This document shows positions 42,038 through 55,298 of a stretch of 60,000 nt of DNA, in pieces (position 1 is the first letter of the stretch; every line of letters begins with the position of its first letter). The notes beneath the pieces are model-generated. The model did no database searches and was not told the DNA's origin. It saw nothing but the letters and a program-made list of their open reading frames with translations. The translations under genes and the position numbers were made by a program. The DNA comes from Bugula neritina. Its lineage: Eukaryota > Bryozoa > Gymnolaemata > Cheilostomatida > Bugulidae. The DNA is taken from contig OZ037765.1 of assembly GCA_964035545.1 (NCBI GenBank), positions 32,985,004 through 33,045,003 on the forward strand, given 5' to 3'.

Positions 42038-43967
42038 TAGTATCAGTGCCAACAAGCAGAAATGGGCGACTGAAGCACATCAATACTAACCCTTGTTAAT
42101 ATATTACTGCGAAGCTAATATTCTACTGATTTCAACTCTGCGAGTAACTTTATATATATCTTAGGAGTTCTCACTTGAAAGGGAGTTGACCAATTTTCAA
42201 TGGGGCATCATGAAATGTTGAATATGCAATTACTTGAGTAATTTAAGTTTAATACTCAAAATATTTTCTGGAAATGTTTTACACCTATGAAAGTATCTCT
42301 CAAAAAATGTGACTAAAAGTTAATAAGTGGGCGGAGCCTATGGCATGACGTATTGCTTATTACTGATATTCTCTAAACCTCCACATTTTGTTGTATCTAT
42401 AATAATGGTAATTTTTAGCATGTAGACACTCCATATATAGTGTCTTTATAAATCACTCTAATTTCTAGTATATTCTGACCAAAAGAACTTTTGTTACGGC
42501 TCTGAAAATCAAAAAAGTCAAAATTGCAGTTATCTTCCCTGTTTTAAAAAGTTGCCTTTTTACCAAATATTATTGCATTTTATTAATTGGGTTGACATTC
42601 TTTAGTATAAATTGAAGTTTAACCTGTTTCTATTAGTTGACGACTCATTTTCAGTATACATAGTTAAAGGAGTTATTGCTTTAATGCACAAATATCAATA
42701 TTAAAGCAGAAATTGAATACTCTTTTTTAGGTACCCTTAAAAACATCAACAGTTAGATCCATGGCAATTTCACAACTTTTTCATCGATAATAATTGTTCT
42801 GAATAGGCAATTGTTTTAGGTAAAGTAGCTAATGGTATAAAACAGTTTGATTTTATTAATAGTTCTAAAGCTAATCTTTCATGGTTCTGAAACTTTTCTT
42901 CTTTTTTTTTAGTGATTTGAACTCTTGTTAATAGAACTTGCTTATATGGAAGATTTTTGTTATTGATGATCATCAAAAAACAACTTGGGATTAAGTTGTT
43001 TACCCTATTCTAGTTGAACAAGAACTTTTTTCAAAGAGTGGTTTAAATAAATTTTGAGCCCAGCTACTGCTAATATTTCCCGTACAATTACAAGGGTTAT
43101 TTTAGCATTCTGCATGAATAAGATTCTATATAGCACTTTATAGAAATTTCACTTCCACAGTGACAAGGTAAACAAACATCTCCTTTCCAGATTATTTACT
43201 CCTCATGCATTGTTTAATAGTTATTATTATCTTAAAATAATTTTGGTCTGTTCATTCAAAGTTCTAAAGTTGCCTTTTACCAATGTGTGTGCGTTTAAAG
43301 CAGTAACTCCTTTTACTATTTCCTGGAAATGAGCCGTCAACTATAAATAAAAACAGGTTAAACCTCAATCTATGCTGAAAAAATGTCAACCCAATTAATA
43401 AAATCCAATAATATTTAGTAAAAAGGCAACTTTATGAAACAAAAGAGATAACTCTGATTTTGACTTTTTTAATTTTCAGGGCTGTAACAAAAATTCTTTT
43501 GGTCAAAACATACTAGAAATTAGATTGATTTATAAAGACACTTACATAGAACGTCTACATGCTTAAAAATTACCATTATAGATACAACAAAATGTGGAGG
43601 TTTAGAGAATATCAGTAATAAGCAATACGTCATGCCATAGGCTCCGCCCACTTATCAATATTTAGTCACATTTTTTGAGAGATACTTTCATAGGTGTAAA
43701 GCATTTCCAGAAAATATTTTGAGTATTAAACTCAAATTACTCAAGTAATTGCATTCTTGAAATTTCATGATGCCCCAATGAAAATTGACCGATCCCTGTA
43801 TATCCACCCCTTTCCAGTGAAAACCCCCCTCTTAGATACAAAAAATTTTCTTGCAAATATAAAATCAATAAAATGTTGGCTTCGCAGTTGGCAGAATTAA
43901 ATAGCAACATAGGTTTGTATCGATGTGCTCCACTCGTCCATTTTTGCATGTTTGTGCACCCGACTAT
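42038..43967. mobile_element. Long-TIR (foldback-type) DNA element upstream of gene B
   Basis: The left arm (about 42038-42690) is the imperfect reverse complement of the right arm (about 43295-43967). Examples are gtgggcggagcctatggcat (near 42328) versus atgccataggctccgcccac (near 43633), and ggggcatcatgaaat versus atttcatgatgcccc. The arms are about 650 bp with many small indels, and the ~600-bp centre has no transposase. Exact ends and target duplication are unclear. The right end lies about 30 bp from gene B's TATA-like box. Confidence 0.8.
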
Positions 43968-44024
43968 GATAAGGTAACTATGGTGTGATGTTTTACTTGT
44001 ATATACCATGTCCTTATTATTCAT
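43968..44024 (+). promoter_or_regulatory. Promoter of gene B
   Basis: Conserved with 8716-8784: GATAAGG, tatggtgtgatgtttta, and tgtatatacca (TATA-like, near 43998), followed by ttattcattctacagttagc at the presumed start site. The long-TIR element ends right where the similarity to gene A's promoter begins. Confidence 0.6.
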
Positions 44025-44105
44025 TCTACAGTTAGCTACGCTGTGACACACTTCAACTATACCTGCTTCAACACACATAGTGACACATATGACACTTCTT
44101 AACAG
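44025..44105 (+). other. Gene B exon 1 (5' UTR)
   Basis: Closely matches 8785-8859, including gctacgctgtgacacacttc and the donor AACAG|GTGAGTGAAT. Start approximate. Confidence 0.55.
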
Positions 44106-44522
44106 GTGAGTGAATATTATAATAGTTCTTACCTGCATGCAGTAACTGTTATAATACTGACTGGGTAGAATTATCTACCAACTAGAGAAACTAACGTTTA
44201 AATATTTGAGGCAGCTTTCTCAACCAAATTCGAGTTGCCTAGAGTTTAGGGGGTATGAAGGATTGCCTTCAGAGTCTATGCAGGTAACATAATATACTTA
44301 ATTACCTTGTAAATAATATAGATTGTGTATTGGCAGCTTCTAGCAGTATAGCTATCATTGTTGTACTGCAAAACTTTTTTAGTTTTATTTAGTAATTATA
44401 CATATATAGTCTCCAAAACGTAGCGATTGATAAACAGTTCAAATTCACAATTTTATTTTAGTCTGGTACATAATTAGTATCATCATTATGTTATAAAACT
44501 TATTGTTTTTGTATATTTCCAG

Positions 44523-44636
44523 CATGTAAAAGATTGCACCATCTAGTAATGGATAGTTATAGAGACAAGATTGAAGATGTGATTGACTTTAGATTTGTTG
44601 TTGTTGGTTCACTATAAAGTAATACCATGTCTTCAG
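44523..44636 (+). CDS. Gene B exon 2: end of 5' UTR and start codon
   Basis: Acceptor tttccag at 44522, ATG at 44627, donor CTTCAG|GTATGC. The coding part reads M-S-S before the split codon, as in gene A (M-R-S). Confidence 0.65.
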
Positions 44637-44950
44637 GTATGCAGTATGTCAGTGTGTAATATTACCTTTCATAACTTTGGCTCATGCATGGATATATTTA
44701 CCAACGTTAAGAAAATGTCACAGTTACGTATGTGGAAACTTGCTGACTTGAAACAATAATCTTACCACATTGTGTAACGTTGCACTTGAAATTTTGCAAA
44801 TAAATTAGGCAGCACTATATATATATACAAATAATTCAAATATCAACATAGCCTGTCTAAAGAAATTGTAAAAAGTTGTGACAAAAATAAGTAGCAGACA
44901 TGTATGTATTTACAAAATTTGTATATTAATAATATTGTTTTGTGTTGCAG

Positions 44951-45182
44951 AGAATTTCATAATCTGGTTCAGGCATTCTGGACAGGATTCTGTAGATATG
45001 GAAGATGTTTGCGTGGCTAAAACCAAATCATATACTTTGAGTGAAGTAAAGACACAAGTTGGGAGTTATCAACTCACTCACCTTAAGTTAGAGGGGACAA
45101 TTCCTAAGAATATAGGAGAGATTGCTTCTCATGCTGTTTGTTTGGTACTCAGTAAGATAACAGATATGAAGAGTCTGCATAA
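44951..45182 (+). CDS. Gene B exon 3: N-terminal module
   Basis: 232 bp, acceptor ttgcag|AGAA, donor ATAA|GTGAGT. It encodes ENFIIWFRHSGQDSVDMEDV and onward, ending ITDMKSLHK. Phases 1 and 2 as in gene A. About four in five residues match gene A by eye. Confidence 0.82.
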
Positions 45183-45239
45183 GTGAGTATTTAGAATTCA
45201 TTTTGTCGAACTGAGCGATCAGTCAATTCACACTCATTA

Positions 45240-45395
45240 TAATATGTGTGTGAGTGTATGTGAGTATGTGAGTGTGTGAGTGTGTGCGTGTGCGTGTGCG
45301 TGTGCGTGTGCGTGTGCGTGTGCGTGTGCGTGTGCGTGTGCGTGTGCGTGTGCGTGTGCGTGTGCGTGTGCATGTGCATGTGTGTGGGTTTTATG
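45240..45395. repeat. (GTGTGC)n microsatellite
   Basis: About 19 tandem hexamers framed by GTGA-containing units. It lies in the intron between exon 3 and the first LRR exon of gene B. ORFs on both strands are artefacts. Confidence 0.92.
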
Positions 45396-45473
45396 CATTA
45401 CACTTTATGAAAAGTTGAATACACAAACCTATTCATCTGATGCATGTGTATGTATTATATTTTTGAATTACAG

Positions 45474-45611
45474 TCTCTCCCAGCTGACTCAGTTGAAAAT
45501 GTTAGAGATAGACAACATTCCTCTCAACACAGTACCAGATATTGTGTCATCACTTACATCACTTGAAGTGTTGAATATAAAGAGATGTAATATATCCCGT
45601 CTACCTGAGAG
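45474..45611 (+). CDS. Gene B LRR exon 1 (two LRRs)
   Basis: 138 bp, phase 2/2, acceptor ttacag, donor GAGAG|GTTTGTCC. Variable parts are LKMLEIDNIPLNTVPD and LEVLNIKRCNISRLPE. It is the most divergent of the LRR exons. Confidence 0.87.
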
Positions 45612-46908
45612 GTTTGTCCTCTACACTTTGTCAATCAACTTCAAACAGTGAGCAGTTTATGGTGCTACTGAAAGTTGATTTGTTCACATATGCACTTCAG
45701 TCTGGGTCTATTATTGTTCACTATTATTATTATCTTTTCTCTGGATACTAACTGAACATGTACGTGAATAGTGCACTAATGGCTGATACATCTCTGTAAA
45801 TAGTTTTAATAGTCTACTAAGCTATACAGCTCAGAATATACTTGGTGAAGTTCAAATAGGAAGTAAGCACTGATTCATAATATTGAACCCAAGCAGGCTA
45901 TACTTATAGTATAATTTATTCGTTATTGAAAATTATATGTAGTTATTTTTTGAATGCAGTTTTGTTTACAATTCATGAGCATATTTTATTCCTAGGTTTA
46001 TCACAATGTATTTTGTTTAAAACTTTATAAATCAGGGCATTGTAAACTTAAATTTTAGTTATTTTTTCACTGCAGCGTTTTTGAATGACTATTTTTATTC
46101 AATCAATGAGTGTTGCAACTGCTTGTCTTTATAGTGTAATTAATTTCAGTGCATATCTTTTACTTTGCATTGAGTAGTAAAATTCTTACTCCCATGTCAA
46201 ATGGAATGAATCATGCTGTAACTTTATGAGACCACAAGTAACTTAGTGTTATAATTATTGAGTCAACATAAGAAAGGTATTTTTTGTAGAGTTTGTTGCA
46301 GCTGTGGTATTATAGAGTTATGTTCGCTTGTGAAAATTAATCACAATACCATAATTGTTAGCAAAATTATTTTTAAGAAAGAATAATCTGGAATCATAAT
46401 GCTGTCGAAAGTTACTTTATGAGACTACAAGTAACTTTGTTTTATAACTACTGAGTCAACAAGCGACTCTCTCACTTTATATTAAGAGAAGCAATTTGAG
46501 CCAATAGCTCATATACATAGGCTATATTATTAACAAATTTCTTTGGTGAAATTTCGCTGACTAAATAAACATTGTGAAAAATGCTATAAATTATTTCTTT
46601 TGTATTATTTCAGTGCACTTCCAAAAACCTATAAGAACATTCACAGAAATTTTATTAATAATTTGAAGTTTGTTGAAATGCAATAATTTTTCTAGTTAAT
46701 TCATTGAAACGTGAAAACAGTCAAAATTAATATGCGAAATAAATGCAACTAGATTGCAATATAAGCTTTTGTGTTTGTTGCATTTTTTGTTTTAAATTAT
46801 AAGACATTATTTTTGCTTGAAATAGATAACAAACAGTAGGCCTACTGCATATGATGTATGTAATGCAATTTATATGTAATGTTATTCTCTTCATATTATA
46901 CTATACAG
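45612..46908. other. Gene B intron between LRR exons 1 and 2
   Basis: AT-rich. The phrase ctttatgagac...acaagtaacttngtnttataa occurs twice (near 46220 and 46422), a short direct repeat. Nothing else recognised. Confidence 0.45.
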
Positions 46909-47046
46909 CCTGGGTAAACTGACTCAGTTAGAGAAACTAGATATAGGATGGAATCCTCTCAACACAGTACCAGATGTTGTGTCATCACTCACATCACTTA
47001 AACAGTTGATTATTTGGAGATGTGGTATATCCAGTCTACCGGAGAG
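46909..47046 (+). CDS. Gene B LRR exon 2 (two LRRs)
   Basis: 138 bp, acceptor tatacag, donor GAGAG|GTTTGTGTG, phase 2/2. Variable parts are [13 protein letters not shown] and LIIWRCGISSLPE. It has no ATG early, so simple ORF finders skip it. Confidence 0.86.
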
Positions 47047-47740
47047 GTTTGTGTGTGACATGTTTATTACTACTTTAGAGCATTATCATTACTTTTCATT
47101 AAATTATAATTTTACACAATTGAAGTTGTATAAATAGTGTACAGGATACAGATACTGTATCCTTCCTGATCTCCATGCGTTGTACAAGTGGGTAAAGTAA
47201 AAATTTTGAAAGCTAATTAAACTAAATTGTATTTTCTACAAAAAATGTATTATTATTTAGCCACAACTTCTCCTGAATATATGCTTTTTACATAAAATTT
47301 GCTATATGACCCTGAATACAGCTAACATTCAGAGAATTGCAACAGTTATATATTTAAAAGTGTCACTTTCTCCAGTTCAAAGTAAAAACAAAATAACACC
47401 CTAGTTCAACTTTCGCAGAAAATAAATTAATATTATCTTTATATTTATAAAACTAATTTTGAAGATTTAGTCAAAATATTCTGTCTTTAAACATTTTAGC
47501 TGTTGAGTGTTTCAATATGGTATGAAGTGCCGAATGGTCAAAAATTCTCTCATTATTGCATCTCATATGCTTACAATAAAATATCTAGTCATTATTATTT
47601 CTCATATGCTCACAAAATTCTCTCATGCTTTTATTATTCATGCTCTTTATAAGTCTATTATCACCACAGTTCCATTATTTGAAAAGATTTTTTCATTTGG
47701 CAAATGGAAATAGTTACATCTACAAAGTTAAGTGTAAATG

Positions 47741-48156
47741 TAGGGCCGCACAAAGCGCTTTACAGGCGAGATTACAGGCTAGTGACCTGCCACACACAGT
47801 GCGTGTGCTGCGAGTGCAAAAATTTATTAGCTAATAATGTTAGCGTTAAACTTTACTGCTCGCCTACATGCGTTTGTTTATAAGACTACGTCATCGGCAA
47901 AGTGACTATAACAGATAGATAGATAGATAATTAGATATTATAAAAGCGGAAATGCAAACTATATAAAACTGTTTTAATTCAGTTCGTTAAAAGCTAAAAT
48001 GTGAATTGAAATAAAAAAAAGTGTGCTTGCTAAATGATAATAAGCCAATTAGATCAAACACGCAAGAGCAAAGTTTGACGCAGGAAAATCTCGCTCATGA
48101 CATCCAATTTTTGGGCTAAACAGGATTTCTCACACGTCACCTCTTGTGTGGCCCTA
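47741..48156. mobile_element. Small non-autonomous TIR element, family M3
   Basis: Ends TAGGGCCGCACAA and TTGTGTGGCCCTA are a 13-bp inverted repeat with one mismatch. 416 bp, no ORF, contains (GATA)4 near 47914. TA at each end may be the target duplication. Single copy in the window, inside a gene B intron (47047-49664). Confidence 0.7.
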
Positions 48157-48342
48157 GCTAGGTTTATTAAAACTGCAAACCACTATTAATATTATGGGCA
48201 TTCATTTGCATAATGCAGTTATAGAAGTGCATTGTATGCTTATTATTCAGTCTCATACCCCTCTTATGTATTCTCATATCCCTAATATTTGCTCTTTTAT
48301 AAACTCATTCACAAAATACAAGTTTATATAATCATGCACTAT

Positions 48343-48508
48343 CCCTGTGGGAACCCCTGATGTTAACTTTGGCTAAGGACTTATTTAGATGAGGCACAGG
48401 AGCAATTATGACTGGATGCTCTTCGAGCTAACATCATCAATGGCCTTTTTGGAGTTCGAAACCATGGCTTTGTGCTTACTAGGCAAGGGCTTTAGCCTCG
48501 GCTACTCC
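48343..48508 (-). repeat. tRNA-derived SINE-like copy 1
   Basis: On the minus strand it reads gccgaggctaaagcccttgc, then cctagtaagcacaaagccat, then ggtttcgaactcc (B-box-like, near 48456), and a tail including gcatccagtcataattgc and ggggttcccacagg. Copy 2 at 53851-54005 shares the order and both ends. Confidence 0.65.
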
Positions 48509-49664
48509 TTATTATTTGCTCTAGCTGTTATAAACATTATTTATTCTCCTACATGTATATATGGCCATTATTGCCTCTCATACCTCTATTACAGTAATTT
48601 CTCTCACACCCACACTATATTAACTCACATACCTCTATATTCTGACAAGACCAGTCTATTATGAGTTTGCAGCAGGTAACTAGACTAAGCTCCACCCACT
48701 TTTATCAAATTTGTCTAAATTACAACATTTATATTGTTGGTTGCATGTATCATGCAATATTCTTCGTTTATGGGAATCAGCTAACTGAGTGAGCAAGTGA
48801 TACCAGAATTGTGGCAGCTAGATTTGTATCTTAAATTTGTATAGATGTAACAAAAAAAATTTCCGGAAAGTTATTAAAGTTACTAATTACATGTACTGGG
48901 TAGGAGGAGACAACTTCAAATTACAAAAGCCCCTAAAGGGAAATGTGAAAAGGGTTCATTCCTAGTTGTATATCTAAACCTGTTTCATAGTACGAGCAAG
49001 CCATCATTAGTTTTAGCATAGTAATGATTAAAGTTGCACTTGAAACATGCTTTCCTTAGTATAGTAAAAGTATTAGTGTGGCAGTAAACAATAATCTATA
49101 TAGGCTAACTAATCTATGAGATATTTTGAATGCTGCATCTATAACTTCTATTTCATATTGAATAAAAAGTTTTTACTGAAATTATACAAAACGTTATTGC
49201 CTATTTGTAACTAACACAATTTTATTGATAGATGTTAATAGTTTACAGACATCAAATAATTTGTCTCTTAACTTGCATGACATTAGTGTATTATATTAGT
49301 TACCACTTACTATATTCCTGTCATATCTTGTCATTTGTTTATGTAATGTGAACCATATTGATTCTATTTCTTGTATATAGGACTGAATTATCACATAATT
49401 CTACCTACATAAAATAATTGAGACTATGAAAGAATTTATTTAAAAAAAACTTATATAAAAACTAGCTACTTATATTTATGCTGGCATCGCAGCAAAATTC
49501 TTTGTTAGGACAATTTAATTAAAAATTTGTCAGCAAAGTGGTGATGTGTTATAGTTGTATTGTAAGCTGTTTTAAACACCTCTTTTAATTATTTTTTTGC
49601 AATTGTGTCTAAAAATTTTATAGTCTGAAAAGTGTTTTTTTTATTTTGTGTCTTTATGCCACAG

Positions 49665-49802
49665 TTTTTGTCAACTGACTCAGTTAGAGATACTAGACAT
49701 ACACAGCAATCCTCTCAACACAGTACCAGATGTTGTGTCATCACTCACATCACTTAAACACTTGAAGATGTGTAGCTGTGGTATATCTACTCTACCTGAG
49801 AG
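49665..49802 (+). CDS. Gene B LRR exon 3 (two LRRs)
   Basis: 138 bp, acceptor gccacag, donor GAGAG|GTTTGTGTT, phase 2/2. It encodes [18 protein letters not shown] and LKHLKMCSCGISTLPE. Confidence 0.87.
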
Positions 49803-49942
49803 GTTTGTGTTCAGAGTCCTATTAATACATGTTTACATAAAATGAGTTATTGACAAATTGGAATAATTCAAGAGTAAATAAAATTATCACATTTCTGCTT
49901 GTTGCCTGAATTTAATAAATAACGCAATATGAAATAAATGCG

Positions 49943-49984
49943 TTTTTACATGCATGCCTAACATGTTAGGCATGCATGTAAAAA
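49943..49984. repeat. 42-bp perfect palindrome
   Basis: Each 21-base half (left half from TTTTTACATGCATGCCTAAC) is the exact reverse complement of the other, centred between 49963 and 49964 with no spacer. It lies in the gene B intron after LRR exon 3. The rest of that intron (49803-50839) is unremarkable. Confidence 0.95.
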
Positions 49985-50839
49985 CTCTGTTTTATTTGTA
50001 ATCATATATTCACTATTTTAAAAACTAGCTGTTGTAATTTTATCAGCTTTTTCTTAGAGATTATTAGTTTTATCATTTTTGTAATGAATTTAAAATTCTT
50101 TCAGTTGATGACAAGTGAATACTTGTTCACCTCATAAATTTAAGATTTTTCCAATTGACCAATCCATGTATTAATAGTTTTTAAAATTGTGATAGTTTTG
50201 AGATTTACTGGTATTTTCATGTAAGTTATGATTAGTGTGTTTTAATAATTTGTTGTTAAGGATTTGCATAGAAGTAACAGATAAACCATATTTATTTAAG
50301 TGACAACTAAAATAATGGCAGAATTTCGTATCAGCATGGTGGCTATGTAAATTGAGTAAACAGTACTATATTTAGTGACTCACTGTATTCATTCTTAATA
50401 CATACCCTTTGAACTCAAAACTTAGTATTTCATTAACATAATTTTTATTAAAGGGATGAGCTTGATAATCAATAGCCAGCTTTAAATTATATGTTAGTCA
50501 AATGGTCTTATAGCTGACAAAATGACACCTTTTTTGTTTATTTTTATTTGACATTGAATGACACCAATAATTTATGTTGGAATGTACCTCCTGCTGGTAT
50601 AATTGAAATCAAATGAAGCTTCACTCTAATAACAGCTAGTTACTTTCAAAGTTTCTTTTGCTTTTTTATAGTTTTTTTTCTGAAAGCTTGTATAGAAAAA
50701 ATGCTATAATACAACATTACGTATAGTGTGTAAGATTTTTAATGCGATGTCACTAAATTGGCTGCATTTATTGGTCATCCCTTCCAAAAGAAAAACCTTT
50801 CTTATTGTCTATTTTGTAATGTATATCTTGATATTACAG

Positions 50840-50977
50840 TCTCTGTCAACTGACTAAGTTGAAGATCCTAGACATACACAGTAATCCTCTCAACACAGTA
50901 CCGGATGTTGTATCATCATTCACATCACTTGAACATTTGAATATGAGTAGATGTAGAATATCCAGTCTACCTGAGAG
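50840..50977 (+). CDS. Gene B LRR exon 4 (two LRRs)
   Basis: 138 bp, acceptor attacag, donor GAGAG|GTTTGTTTG, phase 2/2. It encodes LCQLTKLKILDIHSNPLN and LEHLNMSRCRISSLPE. The first repeat shares the HSN variant with LRR exon 3, so these two are probably a recent duplicate pair. Confidence 0.87.
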
Positions 50978-51238
50978 GTTTGTTTGTCACGTGTTTATTT
51001 CTCTACTATACTTTTTAAATAAGTTACATCAGAGCAAGCCAAGTAGTCACACTATCTCAGTTTCTTTCTGTGAAGCCTTGTTTAAAATAGTATTACTTAC
51101 ATAAGGTAAAAATAATAAAACAAGATTTATATATCGTAAAAGTCTCTCGTATCTCGAATTGTTGTTGCGGTAGAGAAAGGTTGTTGGTAAATTATACTTT
51201 ATTACCATAACCAGCTATAGCTGTTATATAGGATATAT

Positions 51239-51625
<387 letters not shown>

Positions 51626-51672
51626 CCATTGAGTAATATATCTTTGAACAGTGCTTCCTTTATATTAAACAG

Positions 51673-51810
51673 TCTCAGTCAGCTGACTCAGTTAGAGAAA
51701 CTAGACATAAGACTGAACACTCTCAACACAGTACCAGATGTTGTGTCATCACTCACATCACTTAAACAGTTGGACATTATTCAATGTGGTGTATCCAGTC
51801 TACCTGAGAG
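51673..51810 (+). CDS. Gene B LRR exon 5 (two LRRs)
   Basis: 138 bp, acceptor aaacag, donor GAGAG|GTTTGTGTG, phase 2/2. It encodes [18 protein letters not shown] and [16 protein letters not shown]. Confidence 0.87.
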
Positions 51811-52086
51811 GTTTGTGTGTCACATGTTTCTTACTACAACTCAACATCTTTATTACTTTTCTTTAAATTATATTTATACACAGTTTCTAACATGCTATAA
51901 ACTAGATTTCCTTGATCCACTACTATTTTGTACTCAGTCTGATTTTCTAGTGTATAATACAATACTGTTAAGCAAAGGTGCAAGATATCAACTAAAGAGC
52001 CACCCTCACATGGCCAAGAGTAAAATTAAGAATTAATTTCCCATAATCTATACCAGGACAGACTTCACTTCTACAGTATTAAAATA

Positions 52087-52248
<162 letters not shown>

Positions 52249-52258
52249 CTTTTATTTA

Positions 52259-52480
52259 AGCACTCCTTTACGGTTGCACGCCCAAAAAATTTTGCTTTAT
52301 AATGAATTTTCCGCTCACTGGTGCTGAATTGATTTGAGATTTCTTGTCGACTTCAAATGAGGTTTCTGGTTTTGAAGCCTGTATCTCCCCAAACATATAC
52401 TACTTATAGCTAACTTCCATTTAGTTCTATTCCTAGCTGCTGCAACAAACAGCTTAATAGCAGGGCTGGCTCTAAAGTTT
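52259..52480. mobile_element. Degraded family M2 TIR element fragment
   Basis: Aligns by eye with 29920-30115: ttataatgaatttt, gatttgagatttct, gtttctggtt, tatagctaacttccat. Both terminal repeats are missing or unreadable. The remaining intron up to 53462 shows nothing else. Confidence 0.6.
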
Positions 52481-53462
52481 AAAATTTAACTTTTTGAATG
52501 CATAATTAAAACTGGGGCCACATAAAAAGTCCTTCTACGAAAACCACCAAGGAAATCTTTGCACAAGCGGCAAATTGGGCCAATTTGTGAAGTTTATATT
52601 TAGACAGTATGTTGATATATATGATGTTCATATCTGACTGCTTACTGATCTAATTAGATAGTAATATTTAGTTAGTATAACGAGTTTTTATTTAGGCTTT
52701 CCTTGTTGAGAAGTGGGAGCTAGGGTCTTAAGAATAAATTAATTAGAAAGGCCAGTGGTAACTAAAATTGGTCACTTTATATTATAGTATATGTGAGGCA
52801 GCACATTTTCAATTCAAACGCTTTATGTAGCCTCAGTATGAGACTAAACCTCGAAGTCTTAACTTAGGGAGCTGTGAAATAATAAGCAAAAACTGCATTG
52901 TTCAATATTTAATAGGGCTGAGCTCACAATTCTAAATCTCAGATGACCAGGTAGTGTTGTCAATAAAGGTTGCTTTATCTGCTAAACGTAGTACCAAATA
53001 ATGTTATCCAATATCTGCAGTTATGGCTGGTAAAAGTATTTATTTAATATATCATTTGTTAGTCTGAAAATTATTTTGTAGTTGAAATGTACGTAAGATT
53101 AAAAGAAGAAAATTTTATTATTGTTTTGCATATAAATGTACGTGTAAAATAAAAATTAAATTATTTGTTTGCACTACTCGTATTTCTAGCAAAGAACTCA
53201 TTCAAATTCTCTTGAAACTGTTTGTGCACAAATATCAACTAAATGTTGGTAGCTTGCTATACATTGCTTATCATTATATAGCCAAAGATGTGGCACACGC
53301 AGTAAGACTGCTATAAACAATTGAAGCAAAAGGAAATATGTAAGCAAAGCATAAATTCTAAAATAGTTGTACCGTGCATATTTGATTGGTTCACAGTAAA
53401 TACATCAGGGTCATAAAGAGGCCTCTCAATACAAACTAACCATACCTTTTATACTTGTACAG

Positions 53463-53603
53463 TCTCCTTATAGCACTGACTCAGTTAGAGAAACTAAACA
53501 TGGGATGGAATCCCTTCAACACAGTACCAGATGTTGTGTCGTCACTCACATCACTCAAACAGTTGAATATGAGCAACTGTGGAATATCCAGTCTACCTGG
53601 GAG
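53463..53603 (+). CDS. Gene B LRR exon 6 (two LRRs, one extra codon)
   Basis: 141 bp instead of 138, acceptor gtacag, donor GGGAG|GTTTGTGTG, phase 2/2 kept. It starts LLIALTQLEKLNMGWNPFN, so a codon was gained near the junction. It ends LPG where all others have LPE. Confidence 0.85.
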
Positions 53604-53850
53604 GTTTGTGTGTCACTTGTTTATTACTACTTCACAATCATTCTTCTTACTTTGCTTTAACTTATGTTTATATAAAACCTATAGTGAATAACATGATATA
53701 TTGTAAAAACAAGCAGTATATCCCATTAATAATACTTTGTTATTTATTAGCTGCATTTCTATATTTATTATTTTTTGCAATGAAGAAAGGAATTATACCC
53801 ATGTGGTTATTAGTGTTAGTAATTATATTCTAACTTCAGTCTATAGTTAC

Positions 53851-54005
53851 TATCCTGTGAGAACCCCTATTAGGGGCAATGAAGAAATTATAATGATTGA
53901 ATGCCCTTCCTGACATCAGCACTGGCCTTTATTAAGAATAAAACCATCGGCCTTGTGTTTATTTACTAGGTCAGGATTCTAACCATTACACCACAGCTGC
54001 TCTCA
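53851..54005 (-). repeat. tRNA-derived SINE-like copy 2
   Basis: On the minus strand it starts gagcagctgtggtgtaatgg and continues ttagaatcctgacctag, which resembles a tRNA 5' half with an A box, followed by a tail with gtcaggaagggcattcaatc and ccctaataggggttctcaca. The tail resembles aggaagggcat(c/t)c motifs seen in invertebrate SINEs. It is more tRNA-like at its head than copy 1. The B box is decayed. Confidence 0.65.
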
Positions 54006-55298
54006 CTAGCAGATAATTTTTATCATTGTCTATAAGTTTATTGTAATATCTAGGCAGAGAGGTTTTTTTAGCATTAGAGCTTTGCTTTATTTACTTCTCA
54101 GTGTATGTAATAAAAATTGAACTTTAAGATAGAGAAATAATAGAATTAAAAGACAGCCTATAGCAGAACTACCTAAAAATTTGTAATAAGGATACATTTT
54201 GAGTTGGTATGCAAGGATAATCCTTCGCAAATGTTTACTCATGATAGGTCATTTTCTGTTAAATGTACTTTATTAAGGGAACATCAGATTATTGACAACA
54301 ATAAAATCGCTTCAAAAATTACCTTGGGAGAAAGGGAAATACAAATAATAAAACTTTAATATTCAGTAGCACTAAAGAAGAGATAAATTAGCTGCAAGAC
54401 CTGGTGTAACATTACGGTACTATTTTATATAGAGTGGCAATAGTAGGAGATTAAAAATTCTGGCCAGCCAACAAATATAACCTAGCTATAAAAATTAAGG
54501 CCAGGTGTCCAAACTTTTACACATGACCGTAAATAATCTTGACTAAAAACTCAGAAAAGACTTGTTTTAACCGCTGAGAATCAAAATATATTTTACTTTA
54601 GTATAACTGCTGTGTTCCAGAATTGAAAATATCAATCAATTATATGCAACCAAGAATTGCTTGGACCTGTTTCAGTTTTAGTAATGTTGTTGCAATTTAC
54701 AGCCAACAATCACTGAATTTCCAAACTTCATATTGTTTGAAGAAATTTGTCATTTAGTGCATGCGGGAACAGTGTCATTCGAATAATACCATACCTTCAT
54801 ACAGGCAAAATCTCATTTGAATGGTTCATTGGAATAAAATATTGGTTCATATATATTGAATGCATGAGAACATGCGGGCTCTTAGCATAAATCTTATAAA
54901 ATCTACAGAATTGAATTTAAGGTGCTCCTACAAATTGTTTCACACCAGCTAGAAAAGTTTTCATTCATAAGTAAAATCTTTAAACAAATTATTATTGCTT
55001 TAAGCTGTGCTGCACTTTCAATGAATTGTATATATAGTGTAGCTGCACTGGGTTTACACAAACTTGTGTAGAATTCAAATTATAGTTGGCTAAAATATGT
55101 TTCGTATTTAAAAACACTGTGAATCTTCATTGTATTTTACTGAACTGATCCATATTGTGTATATATATAGTACATGGAAAGTTTAATTAATTCATATATA
55201 AATTTATAATTACAATTCTTATGAAACTACAAAACTACATTTTTCTAAAGAAAACTTTGCTAAATTGTAGTATCAAATACTATATATTTATAATGCAG
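54006..55298. other. Gene B intron before the Roc-COR exon: nothing recognised
   Basis: AT-rich with no repeats comparable to gene A's 19-bp minisatellite and no exon-like ORF. Confidence 0.5.

Noticed and set aside
53881-54000. A functional tRNA gene on the minus strand
   Set aside because: Only the 5' half resembles a tRNA. The anticodon arm and T arm do not fold properly, and a SINE-type tail follows.
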